Origin: Verrucomicrobiota bacterium
Lineage (GTDB): Bacteria > Verrucomicrobiota > Verrucomicrobiia > Limisphaerales > UBA1319
DNA: 64,000 bases
Reading direction: 5' to 3'
NCBI GenBank assembly: GCA_022711435.1
Contig: JAKLFB010000001.1
Location: forward strand, 62,001-126,000
The notes below the pieces were generated by a model. That model ran no database searches and was not told where the DNA came from. It saw only the letters and a list, made by a program, of their open reading frames with translations. Made by a program: the position numbers and the translations under genes. Shown one piece after another: positions 7,799-15,878 of this stretch; the stretch's first letter is position 1, and each line of letters starts with the position of its first letter.

Positions 7799-10596
7799 GA
7801 ACGCAACGCAATCGATTCCAATGGCAAGAGGCCGGGATCCGGCCGCGGCTGGCGATGCTGGCACTGCTTGTTTCCGCTGCCTGGTCCCTCCAGGGCGAGA
7901 ACGTGTTCGTCACCAGCTACAAAGGCACCGCGGCCACAGAGGATGTGACTCCCTGTCCCCCGTCGTGCACAACGGGTGCGTCGATCTCGGGCGCAAGCAC
8001 GGCATCCGCCTCGACCGCCACGCCCACGCCGGTCATTCCGGCCAGCGGACGGCGAGTGGTGTTCGGCAATGCCGCCGGTGCCACCTGGAGCGTGACCCCG
8101 ACGGACACTGTCCTCACACCGAAAGACAGCGCCACGGGCTACACCTTCACCTCGCTGCAGCACATCGGCGTCTACAAGATCTACGTGACCAAGGGACAAT
8201 CGGGCAATGCCTCGCCGGACATTCTGGTGAGCATGGCGGCCACCGGCGGCGACCTGGCCGACACCAATGGCCAGCCCGCCGCCTCGATCACCCTGGACCT
8301 GTTTCAAGAAAGCAAGCCAAACCATGTCTGGGTCCACGTGGGTTACATCACCAATTCGGTCCCGAGCCCTACCCTGACCTTCACGCATACCAGCGGCACG
8401 ATCGCATCCACGGGCGGGCGTTGGTACATGGATGCGGTCTGGTTCGAATTCCAGGATCCCTGCACGGGAGTGGCGACCGAGGTCGGCATCGCCGGCCCCC
8501 TCGCGCAGGGGCAGACCGTCGTCAATGTCACTGGCGTCGTCGAGGGCGCCACCCAAGTGGTGGTGTATGCGGATGGATCGCAAATTGGCCAGACGACCTC
8601 GGCGGGGTTTGCCGCCGGCACGGTCCCGGTGTCGGTGACTCCACTCGTCAAGGGCGCCTCGATCACCGCCAAGCAAGTCAAGGGCGCCTGCTCCGGCACG
8701 CCGCCCGGCACCGGCCCGGTGGTCGGCGGCGGCCCGAATTCCAAGCTGAGCGCATTTCTTAGCTGCTGGAAGAACGCCAATCTGGCCGGGCCCATCGGCG
8801 CCGAGACGACTTCCGGTCTCACCGAAAACTATTTTATCAACGCCACCGCATTGCGGTCCGCATTCGGCACCGCTCCCGTTGGTGGACGCGAGCTGAATCC
8901 CGACGCCTGCTGGAAATTGGCGATCTTCGATCATGCGAGCGATCCGACGATGTATGCCGGCACCGCCACGGTCTTCACCAATCCTGACCGGTTCTGCGCT
9001 CTCGAGGGATTGGTGTTCGCGATCGAGACCAACGACAGCGGGCCGTACGACATCTATGTGGATTCGATCATGAACGGGGACGTCGTGGTCGAGGGTTTCG
9101 AGGGGTACGAGCCGGACACGATCCAGACATTCACCGCGCCGAATCAGGCCGCCTCGCCCAGCGCAAGCTCGACCTATGTGTCGGCCCCTAATTCAAGCCT
9201 GGTCAGCACCAATTACGCCTTTGACGGGACCAACTCGTGCCGGATCCAGTGGCAGTGGGTGGACGGCAACAATATCCGTTGGGCGCACGTCCTGGCCAAC
9301 GCCGATTCGGGCAAGCATTATCCTCAGCTCGATTTGTCGAAGCAGATCACCGTCCGCTACCTGGTGCTTCCCGCGGGGGTTGCGAAGGATCACAAGTTCT
9401 CGGGCACCGTCGGCCCCATCACCGGTCATGCCCCGGCCTACGCGACCGGGAGCAATTACCTGAGCGTGGCGGTCAGCGGCCCCGGGCCATATACCTTCCA
9501 ATGGAGCTGGAATGGGAGCGTGATCGCCGATGCCACATCGTCCGGCCTCGGCATCGGAACTTACGGCCTGAGCGCGTTTGACGATGGCGCTTACAGCGTC
9601 GCGGTCAGCGATGGCGTGTGCACGGAAACACGGAGCGCCACCGTGACGGTAGTCGATCCCATTCCCAGCATTACCAACCAGCCAGCCCACGCCGTGGTCG
9701 CAGAGGGCAGCACGGTCAATGCGATGACGGTCGGCGCCGACGGCCACGTCCCATACGGCTATCCCCTCTACTACCAATGGCGATTCAATGGCAATGACAT
9801 CCTCGGCCAGTTTACCGAAACCCTGCAGATCGCCAATGCGCAGCGGAGCAACGTCGGCATCTACGACGTGGTCGTTTTCAATGCCTACGGGTCGGTCACG
9901 AGCATCGTACAGACGCTGGCCGTCGTGCCCGCCGGGATCACCGCCGGCACCGGAACAGGTCTGCGGGGCGACTACTGGAGCACGCACGATTCCACCAACG
10001 CATTTGCCGGGTCGCCAGCCCTGACTCGCACCGATCCCATCGTGGATTTCGATTGGAGTGAGAATGCGCCCGGCGCGGGAGTGTCCGCGGAGTATTTCAC
10101 GGCCCGGTGGACCGGCGAGGTGCAGGCGCTCGGAACGGACACCTACACGTTCTCCACGATCAGCGACGATGGCGTCCGCCTCTGGGTGAACGGACAGAAC
10201 CTCGTCGATAACTGGACCTTGCATGGACCCACGACCAACAGCGCCACCATCACGCTCACCGGCGCCGAGAAATACCCCATCCAGATGGAGTTTTTCGAAC
10301 AAACCGGCGGAGCGGTCGCCAAGCTGTATTGGTCCAGCCAGAGCGGATCGATCGGATTCGAGCCGGTGCCAACGTCGCAACTCTATCCCGCAGCGGCGCC
10401 GCCCGTCCCCGTGTTCCGCTACGCGCTCGTGTCCGGCACCAACCTGGTGTTCACCTGGGGGCCTGGCAGCGCGAATGTCGTCTGGGCGTCGGACGTCGCC
10501 GGCCCTTACACCAATGTGATCTACAGCGGCATCAGCCCCTGCACCGTCCCGGTTGGCGCCGAGCCAGCCCGGTTCTTCCGACTGGAGGTCCGATAA
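7795..10596 (+). CDS. Secreted PA14/Ig-like multidomain protein
   Basis: A 933-residue exported protein. The start ATG 7795 is chosen over an open upstream extension because it gives a signal peptide (LAMLALLVSAAWSLQG, about residues 19-34) and overlaps the previous stop as ATGA. The N-terminal part has beta-rich segments with paired cysteines. An Ig-like domain lies at about residues 621-712 (ITNQPAHAVVAEGSTVNA, YYQWRFNGNDI, NAQRSNVGIYDVVVFNAYG). A PA14 domain lies at about 721-862 (GLRGDYWSTHDSTNAF, YTFSTISDDGVRLWVNGQNL, AKLYWSSQSGSIGFEPVP). The tail ends in ARFFRLEV, a common Verrucomicrobial C-terminal signature. PA14 domains often bind glycans, so a surface adhesin or glycan-binding role is likely; no catalytic motif is visible. 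An inverted repeat follows the stop. Confidence 0.87.
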   Translation: MRTQRNRFQWQEAGIRPRLAMLALLVSAAWSLQGENVFVTSYKGTAATEDVTPCPPSCTTGASISGASTASASTATPTPVIPASGRRVVFGNAAGATWSVTPTDTVLTPKDSATGYTFTSLQHIGVYKIYVTKGQSGNASPDILVSMAATGGDLADTNGQPAASITLDLFQESKPNHVWVHVGYITNSVPSPTLTFTHTSGTIASTGGRWYMDAVWFEFQDPCTGVATEVGIAGPLAQGQTVVNVTGVVEGATQVVVYADGSQIGQTTSAGFAAGTVPVSVTPLVKGASITAKQVKGACSGTPPGTGPVVGGGPNSKLSAFLSCWKNANLAGPIGAETTSGLTENYFINATALRSAFGTAPVGGRELNPDACWKLAIFDHASDPTMYAGTATVFTNPDRFCALEGLVFAIETNDSGPYDIYVDSIMNGDVVVEGFEGYEPDTIQTFTAPNQAASPSASSTYVSAPNSSLVSTNYAFDGTNSCRIQWQWVDGNNIRWAHVLANADSGKHYPQLDLSKQITVRYLVLPAGVAKDHKFSGTVGPITGHAPAYATGSNYLSVAVSGPGPYTFQWSWNGSVIADATSSGLGIGTYGLSAFDDGAYSVAVSDGVCTETRSATVTVVDPIPSITNQPAHAVVAEGSTVNAMTVGADGHVPYGYPLYYQWRFNGNDILGQFTETLQIANAQRSNVGIYDVVVFNAYGSVTSIVQTLAVVPAGITAGTGTGLRGDYWSTHDSTNAFAGSPALTRTDPIVDFDWSENAPGAGVSAEYFTARWTGEVQALGTDTYTFSTISDDGVRLWVNGQNLVDNWTLHGPTTNSATITLTGAEKYPIQMEFFEQTGGAVAKLYWSSQSGSIGFEPVPTSQLYPAAAPPVPVFRYALVSGTNLVFTWGPGSANVVWASDVAGPYTNVIYSGISPCTVPVGAEPARFFRLEVR

Positions 10597-10611
10597 TCGG
10601 CGCATCGCTCT

Positions 10612-10649
10612 GCTTGCCCCCCTGCATGCCTCTCGCGGGGGGGGCAAGC
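10612..10649. terminator. GC-rich inverted repeat after the PA14 gene
   Basis: The 11-nt arm GCTTGCCCCCC pairs with GGGGGGCAAGC around a 16-nt loop, 15 bp after the stop codon at 10596. No T-run follows, so it may be a transcript-end hairpin or a dispersed palindromic repeat rather than a classical intrinsic terminator. Its loop sequence resembles that of the hairpin after 13181. The rest of the gap to 10823 shows no gene. Confidence 0.5.
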
Positions 10650-10823
10650 GGGCGGGATCGAAGGCTTTGCGCGTGACATTTCGGCTCGCAGGATGCATGC
10701 TGGAACATGATGGGCGAAGCCGAAAAGCGATTCACCCTTATGCCGCTGGCGTCCCCCGGCCAGGAGGGGCGCAAGAGGCAGTCTCTTGCCGTTTTGAACC
10801 CAACTCCTCCCAACAACGCACCT

Positions 10824-13181
10824 ATGAAACACCAGTTCGAGATTCGGCGAAAGATCCTGATAATCCTGTGCGGCCTGGCCATGGCGGCCTCCACCAGCTT
10901 GGGCCTGGCGCAGATCACGAACAACCCGAATGCGTTCAACGACGACGCCAGCGACAATTCCTGGGCTCAGTGGTCGGGTTGGGGCGTCACGTTTTCGAAT
11001 GTGGTCTGGGACGCGACACGCGATGCCAGCAATAACCCCGCATCGGGATCGCTGCGCGCGGAGATCCCGTTCGTGGGGGCATCGAACGAGCAATTCGCGT
11101 TGTTTGGCACGTTTGGGAACCAATCCTATGCCGACTTCAGCATTCATCTCAACGGCCTGCTCTACACCAATCTGAGCTTCGACATCCGGATCGATCCGAG
11201 CACGCTGCCGACGGTCAACAACAACTACGGGACGCTGGAGGTTGGTTTCGCGACGCCGAGCTGGGGCCAGGTCTGGATCGGCAGCCGCGCGCTCACGCTC
11301 TCGGCCACGAACTGGACGCATGTCGTTCTGCCGATCAACCCGACGCTGGCGGGGCTCAATGACGTGGTGGGCATCGTCTTCAAGCTTTGGTCGAACGGGG
11401 CCTACACCCACACGCTGACGTTCAATCTCGACAACGTGTGGGCCGAGCCACTGCCGAGCGACGCCCCGCCTCCGCCGCCTCCGACCATGTCTCTGCTTAG
11501 CACCACGCCGGGGCTGCAGTTCATCTCGACCACGGCCGGCGGCGGCAGCGCGCGCTACAGCATACGCTCCGCTGCGCCCAACTGCTCGTGGATCGGCTCA
11601 TCGACGCCGACAACCTACGAGGTGACCATCAAGGATTATCCGCGGCCCTATGCGTCCTATCCGTATTTCCAAACGCACATGTTCCTGATCCCGGCCGGCA
11701 GCCTGCCGTACGGGACCGGAGACAGCTCGCCCGACTGGAATTCGACCAACCTCATCTTCGTTCATATCCAGAACAACCCCAACGGCAGCGCCTACGCGCG
11801 ATTCATGTACAAGACCAACGTGGCGGGAGGCGGCTGGGGATCGAACCCGCAGCAAGTGTGGGGGCAAAACACCATCGCCGCGCTCAGCAGCCCGTCGATC
11901 TTGGGGACGTGGAGCCTGTCGTTCTCGAACAACACCCAGGCGACGCTGGCCGGGCCCGGGGGCGTGTCCACGAACTTCACCCTGCCCGCGGCTGCGCTCC
12001 CGTGGTTTACGGATGCAGCCGGCACCTACTTCTACCTGGGCATGCAGCCCAACGGCTCGGCCAATGTCGGCCAGAGCTCCGTGATCGGCGAGGTCAAGAT
12101 CACCGGGGCGGTGGATGGAGCCGGGAGCCCGGCGGCGGACATCGACGATGCATTTCCGTATCCGCCGCTGGACAGCTCGATATGGGGTGTGGCGGCCAGC
12201 GATGCCAACGGCATTCAGGTGATCGGCTGGGACACGCCTTACTGGCTGGTCTGGACCGTTCCGGACACGGATTACACGCTCGAGTACAACCAGAACTATG
12301 CCGATCCGGGCGCCTGGTATGACCCGATGCTGACGGCGATCCACCTGGGCGCTCTCAAGCGAGTCCTGGTTCCCATCTGGATGTCCGAGCTTCCGAGCGG
12401 CTATTTCCGCCTGACCAATGCCGTCACCGGATCGAACTCGATCAATACCGTCGGCTACAAGCGGTTCGACCTCGCCCAGGGGAGCGCGCCGGTCTCGATC
12501 CCCATGATGAAGATGGCTTCCTACCAGATCGGGGAGGTGATCCGCATGGCGCCCGCCAGCGCGCAGGTGGTGACTCCAGCCGCAACCAATAGCTTCACCG
12601 CCGCCGGGCAATGGGACGATCCGGCGATGCTGCTGCGGCTTGGATCCGAGTTCCAATTCAACAATCCGGATCCGGCGGTCTGGCCTGTCACATTCGTGGG
12701 CGAAGTCGTCACGTCCGCCAAGCCGGTCATCCTGCTCGAGCCGGTCGGAGCGACCGTGAATGCGGGGGACAACGCGCGTCTGACGTCGATGGCTGGCGGC
12801 AATCTGCCGCTCAATTACCAGTGGCGGCTGAACGGAGCGAACATCGATGGGGCGACGGACTGCACCTTGACGTTGCTCAGCGTTCAGGCCAGCCAGGCAG
12901 GCCCTTACACGGTCGAGGTCAGCAATAGCGCCGGATCGATCGTGAGCACGCAGGCGGTTCTGGTTGTGATCAGTCCGGCTGCCCAACTGGGGGCGCCAGC
13001 CCTGGCCGATGGGGTTTTCAGCTTCACGGTTGATGGTGTCGCCGGACACGCTTATGTGGTCGAGGCGGCTGCAGACCTGAGCGGGACGAACTGGATTCCC
13101 GTGGCCACCAACCAGGCTCCGTTCACCTTCAGCGAGCCGATCCGGCCAGCCGAGAACCGGTTCTTCCGGGTGACCGACTGA
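10824..13181 (+). CDS. Secreted protein with Ig-like domain and Verrucomicrobial C-terminal tail
   Basis: A 785-residue exported protein. ATG 10824 gives a clean signal peptide (MKHQFEIRRKILIILCGLAM, cleavage probably after SLGLAQ). The N-terminal about 200 residues form a beta-rich domain resembling carbohydrate-binding modules (NNPNAFNDDASDNSWAQW, YADFSIHLNGLLYTNLSFDI, FNLDNVWAEPLP). A proline linker (APPPPPPTMS) and a large uncharacterised central region follow. Near residues 637-720 there is an Ig-like domain (PVGATVNAGDNARLTS, NYQWRLNGANIDGAT, AGPYTVEVSNSAGSIVST). The C-terminus (HAYVVEAAADLSGTNW, then RFFRVTD) is a tail seen on many secreted Verrucomicrobial proteins. No catalytic motif is recognised. 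The frame continues upstream of 10824, but that extension lacks features. Confidence 0.83.
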   Translation: MKHQFEIRRKILIILCGLAMAASTSLGLAQITNNPNAFNDDASDNSWAQWSGWGVTFSNVVWDATRDASNNPASGSLRAEIPFVGASNEQFALFGTFGNQSYADFSIHLNGLLYTNLSFDIRIDPSTLPTVNNNYGTLEVGFATPSWGQVWIGSRALTLSATNWTHVVLPINPTLAGLNDVVGIVFKLWSNGAYTHTLTFNLDNVWAEPLPSDAPPPPPPTMSLLSTTPGLQFISTTAGGGSARYSIRSAAPNCSWIGSSTPTTYEVTIKDYPRPYASYPYFQTHMFLIPAGSLPYGTGDSSPDWNSTNLIFVHIQNNPNGSAYARFMYKTNVAGGGWGSNPQQVWGQNTIAALSSPSILGTWSLSFSNNTQATLAGPGGVSTNFTLPAAALPWFTDAAGTYFYLGMQPNGSANVGQSSVIGEVKITGAVDGAGSPAADIDDAFPYPPLDSSIWGVAASDANGIQVIGWDTPYWLVWTVPDTDYTLEYNQNYADPGAWYDPMLTAIHLGALKRVLVPIWMSELPSGYFRLTNAVTGSNSINTVGYKRFDLAQGSAPVSIPMMKMASYQIGEVIRMAPASAQVVTPAATNSFTAAGQWDDPAMLLRLGSEFQFNNPDPAVWPVTFVGEVVTSAKPVILLEPVGATVNAGDNARLTSMAGGNLPLNYQWRLNGANIDGATDCTLTLLSVQASQAGPYTVEVSNSAGSIVSTQAVLVVISPAAQLGAPALADGVFSFTVDGVAGHAYVVEAAADLSGTNWIPVATNQAPFTFSEPIRPAENRFFRVTD

Positions 13182-13192
13182 AACGGCCTCCT

Positions 13193-13231
13193 CTTCCCTC
13201 CCCCCGGCTCATGTCTCGCGGGGGAGGGGAG
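13193..13231. terminator. GC-rich inverted repeat after the Ig-protein gene
   Basis: CTTCCCTCCCCC and GGGGGAGGGGAGGG face each other around a loop containing CATGTCTCGC, starting about 12 bp after the stop at 13181. No U-tract follows. Loop and arm composition resemble the hairpin at 10612-10649, which suggests a related palindromic element at the 3' ends of two consecutive genes. Confidence 0.45.
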
Positions 13232-13400
13232 GGCGGACCGGGCAGGAGCCGAAGCCGTCTGCGATCGGTCTTCGGTCGGCGTCCATTCGCACCCAGGGGC
13301 TTCGCTCGCAACCAGAGAGCGCCCGGGTCCAGGCGTCGTGCGCCCCGAACGGGACCGCGTGCGGAAAGAGTTGATCTGGGCGGCCTTTGGTGGCAATCTC

Positions 13401-14984
13401 ATGCCCACCATGAACACAATTCCACCCCGAATGGCTGCATCGCATAATTCACCAGCGATCCGTTCGCACACGGCGCCCCCGATGCCCCAGACAGGCATCC
13501 CGCGCCGCCACTTTTTGCGCCTGGGCTCGGTGGCGCTGACCGCGACCGTGATGTTCCCGTGGCGGCACCTGGAGGCTCTGGCCCAAGGGGCGGCCGCGCC
13601 CGCCGGCGGCCCGGACATGAGATTGGGCGCCGTCGATCTGACCGTGCAGCCGATTTTGATGCACGACAGGCCGCAGCGCGTCGAGGGCCGGAGCTGGCGG
13701 AATTGGGGCGGGCTTCAGACGCCGGAGCTGGTGGACGAAGAGGCCGCGCGGATCGAGGGCGAGCTGCAGCGCCTGAGCCGCGGTGCCGGCTTCGGGCTCC
13801 GTCTGCTGCCGCTGGCCCGGGTCACCAGCCCCGCCCAGACCGAGCCGTTGAAAGGATCGGCGGCCGACGTGCTGTTGATCTACGCGGCCGGCGCGGGCAC
13901 GGACACGCTGAACGCTCTGGCCGGCCTGGGCAAACAAATGGTCATTTTCGTCCGATACAAGTCCGGCCCCTACTACCTCTGGCACGAGATCGTCGATTCG
14001 CGGTTCCTGCGCAGCCACACGGACACCATCCAGCAGAAGCAGGCGGGCATCGACGACGTGGTGGTGGATGACATGGAGCAGGTGCGGTGGCGGCTCCAGG
14101 CCCTTTACGGGCTGAGGAACACCGTGGGCCGCCGCATCGTGTGCGTGGGCGGCCCGGGCGGCTGGTCTTGGCCCACGGCGCCGGAGCTGGCCCGCGCGCG
14201 GTTCCAGCTCGACATGATCGACCTGCCTATTCCGGAGTTGAGCGCCCTGATCGAGGCCGGCCGGAAGAACGAGGCGCTCATGGAGAAATGCCAGCGCCTG
14301 GCCCGGAGTTACATCGACGCCGAGGGCGTCAAGCTGGTGACCACCGAGAAGGCGGTGCGCGAGGCATTCCTGCTGCAGCAGCTGTTCTACCAGCAGATGG
14401 CCAAGTCCGACGCCTTTGCCGTGACCGTGCGCGGCTGCATGAACAGCTACGCCGGCATCATGCCCTGCATGACCCTTACCCTCGTCAACGACGAAGGCTA
14501 CATGGCCTACTGCGAGGGCGATTTCGTCACCATCCCGTCCGGCATCCTCCTGCATTTCATCTGCGGCAAACCCACGTATTTCTGCAACCCGACCTGGCCG
14601 CATCAGGGGAAGATGATGTTCGCGCATTGCACAGCCCCGCGCCGCATGGACGGCAAGACGCTCGCGCCGGTCGAGCTGGTCACGCATTACGAGTCCGACC
14701 ACGGCGCCGCCACGCACATCCGGTTCCCCCAAGGCCAGCTCCTCACGATCCTCAAGCCCGATTTCGAAGCCAAAAACTGGCTCGCGATGACCGGGCGGAT
14801 CCTGGACAATCCCTATCCCGACACGTGCCGCGCGCAGGTCGAGGTCGCGCTCCATGCGGACACGCAGGAGGTCATCCGCAACATGCGCGGATTCCATTGC
14901 ATGCTCGCCTACGGCGATTACACGCGCGAGATCGCCTACGCCGCAAACAAGGTCGGCATCCAGGTCCAGGTGCTCAAAGGCTGA
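13401..14984 (+). CDS. Tat-exported protein resembling sugar (fucose/arabinose-type) isomerases
   Basis: About 527 residues from ATG 13401; ATG 13410, ATG 13431 or an upstream start at 13338 are alternatives. A twin-arginine signal RRHFLRLGSVALTATVM lies about 34 residues in and is followed by a cleavable region ending near LAQG, so the protein should be exported folded. The mature part has the layout of the L-fucose/L-arabinose isomerase superfamily: an N-terminal alternating alpha/beta region (ADVLLIYAAGAGTD, GKQMVIFVRYKSGPYYLW, GRRIVCVGGPGGWSWP), a central segment with AVTVRGCMNSYAGIMPCMTL, LVNDEGYMAYCEGDF and a late beta-rich domain (THYESDHGAATHIRFPQGQL). GYMAYCEGDF resembles the metal/substrate loop of that family. 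Catalytic activity is not proven, and an exported isomerase would be unusual. Confidence 0.75.
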   Translation: MPTMNTIPPRMAASHNSPAIRSHTAPPMPQTGIPRRHFLRLGSVALTATVMFPWRHLEALAQGAAAPAGGPDMRLGAVDLTVQPILMHDRPQRVEGRSWRNWGGLQTPELVDEEAARIEGELQRLSRGAGFGLRLLPLARVTSPAQTEPLKGSAADVLLIYAAGAGTDTLNALAGLGKQMVIFVRYKSGPYYLWHEIVDSRFLRSHTDTIQQKQAGIDDVVVDDMEQVRWRLQALYGLRNTVGRRIVCVGGPGGWSWPTAPELARARFQLDMIDLPIPELSALIEAGRKNEALMEKCQRLARSYIDAEGVKLVTTEKAVREAFLLQQLFYQQMAKSDAFAVTVRGCMNSYAGIMPCMTLTLVNDEGYMAYCEGDFVTIPSGILLHFICGKPTYFCNPTWPHQGKMMFAHCTAPRRMDGKTLAPVELVTHYESDHGAATHIRFPQGQLLTILKPDFEAKNWLAMTGRILDNPYPDTCRAQVEVALHADTQEVIRNMRGFHCMLAYGDYTREIAYAANKVGIQVQVLKG

Positions 14985-15069
14985 GCCGGCGCCGTCGAAT
15001 CAACCGTGAACGATCCATCCGCCCGACATCGGGCGCAGCCCGTTACCAACAACGTGTGAAGGCCAGGCG

Positions 15070-15504
15070 ATGAAACTGCTGCGAATATTGCGAGTCGACT
15101 TTCTGCCGCACAGCGCGGATGCCGCGCTGCTGATCCTGCGGCTGTGGCTGGGGCTCTCCATGCTCCTCCTGCACGGCTGGAGCAAGCTGGCCGGCTTCGC
15201 GGAGATGGCCGGCAAATTCCCGGATCCGCTCGGGGTGGGCTCGAGGGCGAGCCTGGGGCTCGCGGTGTTCGGGGAGGTGGTCTGCTCCGTCCTGCTGATC
15301 TTCGGGCTCTTTCACCGCCTGGCCGCGCTTGCGCTCGCCTCCACCATGGCGACCGCCTTTTTTCTCGTGCACCAGGGTGTTCTGACCGGATCCAAGAGCG
15401 GCGAGCTCGCGTTCGTCTACCTGGCGGGCTTTGTGACGCTGCTTGTGGCTGGGGCGGGACGCTTTTCCATCGATGCGAAGACGGGCGGCCCCTCGCGCGC
15501 CTAA
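15070..15504 (+). CDS. DoxX family membrane protein
   Basis: A 144-residue protein with four predicted transmembrane helices. It has the DoxX hallmark order: LLILRLWLGLSMLLLHGWSK, the FAEMAGKFPDPLGVG loop, LAVFGEVVCSVLLIFGLF, and AFFLVHQGVLTGSKSGELAF followed by a last helix LAGFVTLLVAGAG. DoxX-like proteins are small inner-membrane proteins often linked to quinone, redox or oxidative-stress functions; the precise role here is unknown. The gene lies 85 bp after the isomerase-like gene on the same strand and may be co-transcribed with it. Length is normal for the family. Confidence 0.9.
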   Translation: MKLLRILRVDFLPHSADAALLILRLWLGLSMLLLHGWSKLAGFAEMAGKFPDPLGVGSRASLGLAVFGEVVCSVLLIFGLFHRLAALALASTMATAFFLVHQGVLTGSKSGELAFVYLAGFVTLLVAGAGRFSIDAKTGGPSRA

Positions 15505-15514
15505 TCCCCTCTGG

Positions 15515-15790
15515 CATTCTCGAAAAATCTGGTACGGGGTGAACAAGGGGGAGCCCGGCATCTCGGGTGAAGGCACGGGCTGCTACAACACCCTGGCGAT
15601 CTCGGACGACGGCTGCCAGACGTGGAAAGAGATTGCCTATTTTTTGAGGCATCCCTTGCTGAGGTCAGCCCAGGGGAGCTGCTGGCCTGCTTCCGCACCA
15701 CAGCCGAACAGCACATAACCCGCAGCAGCAATGGCGGCAGGAGCTGGAGCGCGCCCATTCCATTTACCGCCCATCCCAATGCCAGAAATG
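15515..15790 (+). pseudogene. Broken BNR-repeat sialidase-like gene
   Basis: Two fragments in different plus-strand frames read like a BNR/Asp-box sialidase. The first (about 15530-15645) gives IWYGVNKGEPGISGEGTGCY and an Asp-box SDDGCQTW. The second (about 15649-15790) gives EASLAEVSPGELLACFRTTA and a second Asp-box SSNGGRSW followed by SAPIPFTAHPNA. The frame shifts between them near a T-run at about 15640, and neither part has the rest of a six-bladed propeller. Intact members of this family are exo-sialidase-like glycosidases of about 350-400 residues. This is best read as a decayed gene remnant with internal deletion. The rest of the interval to 15878 shows no gene. Confidence 0.6.
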
Positions 15791-15878
15791 CCAAAGGGCG
15801 AATTTCAATAACAGGGCTGCGCTGGCAAACGAGGAGGGTTCCGGAACCACTTCGATCCTGTAGCCCACTTGGCCCGGC

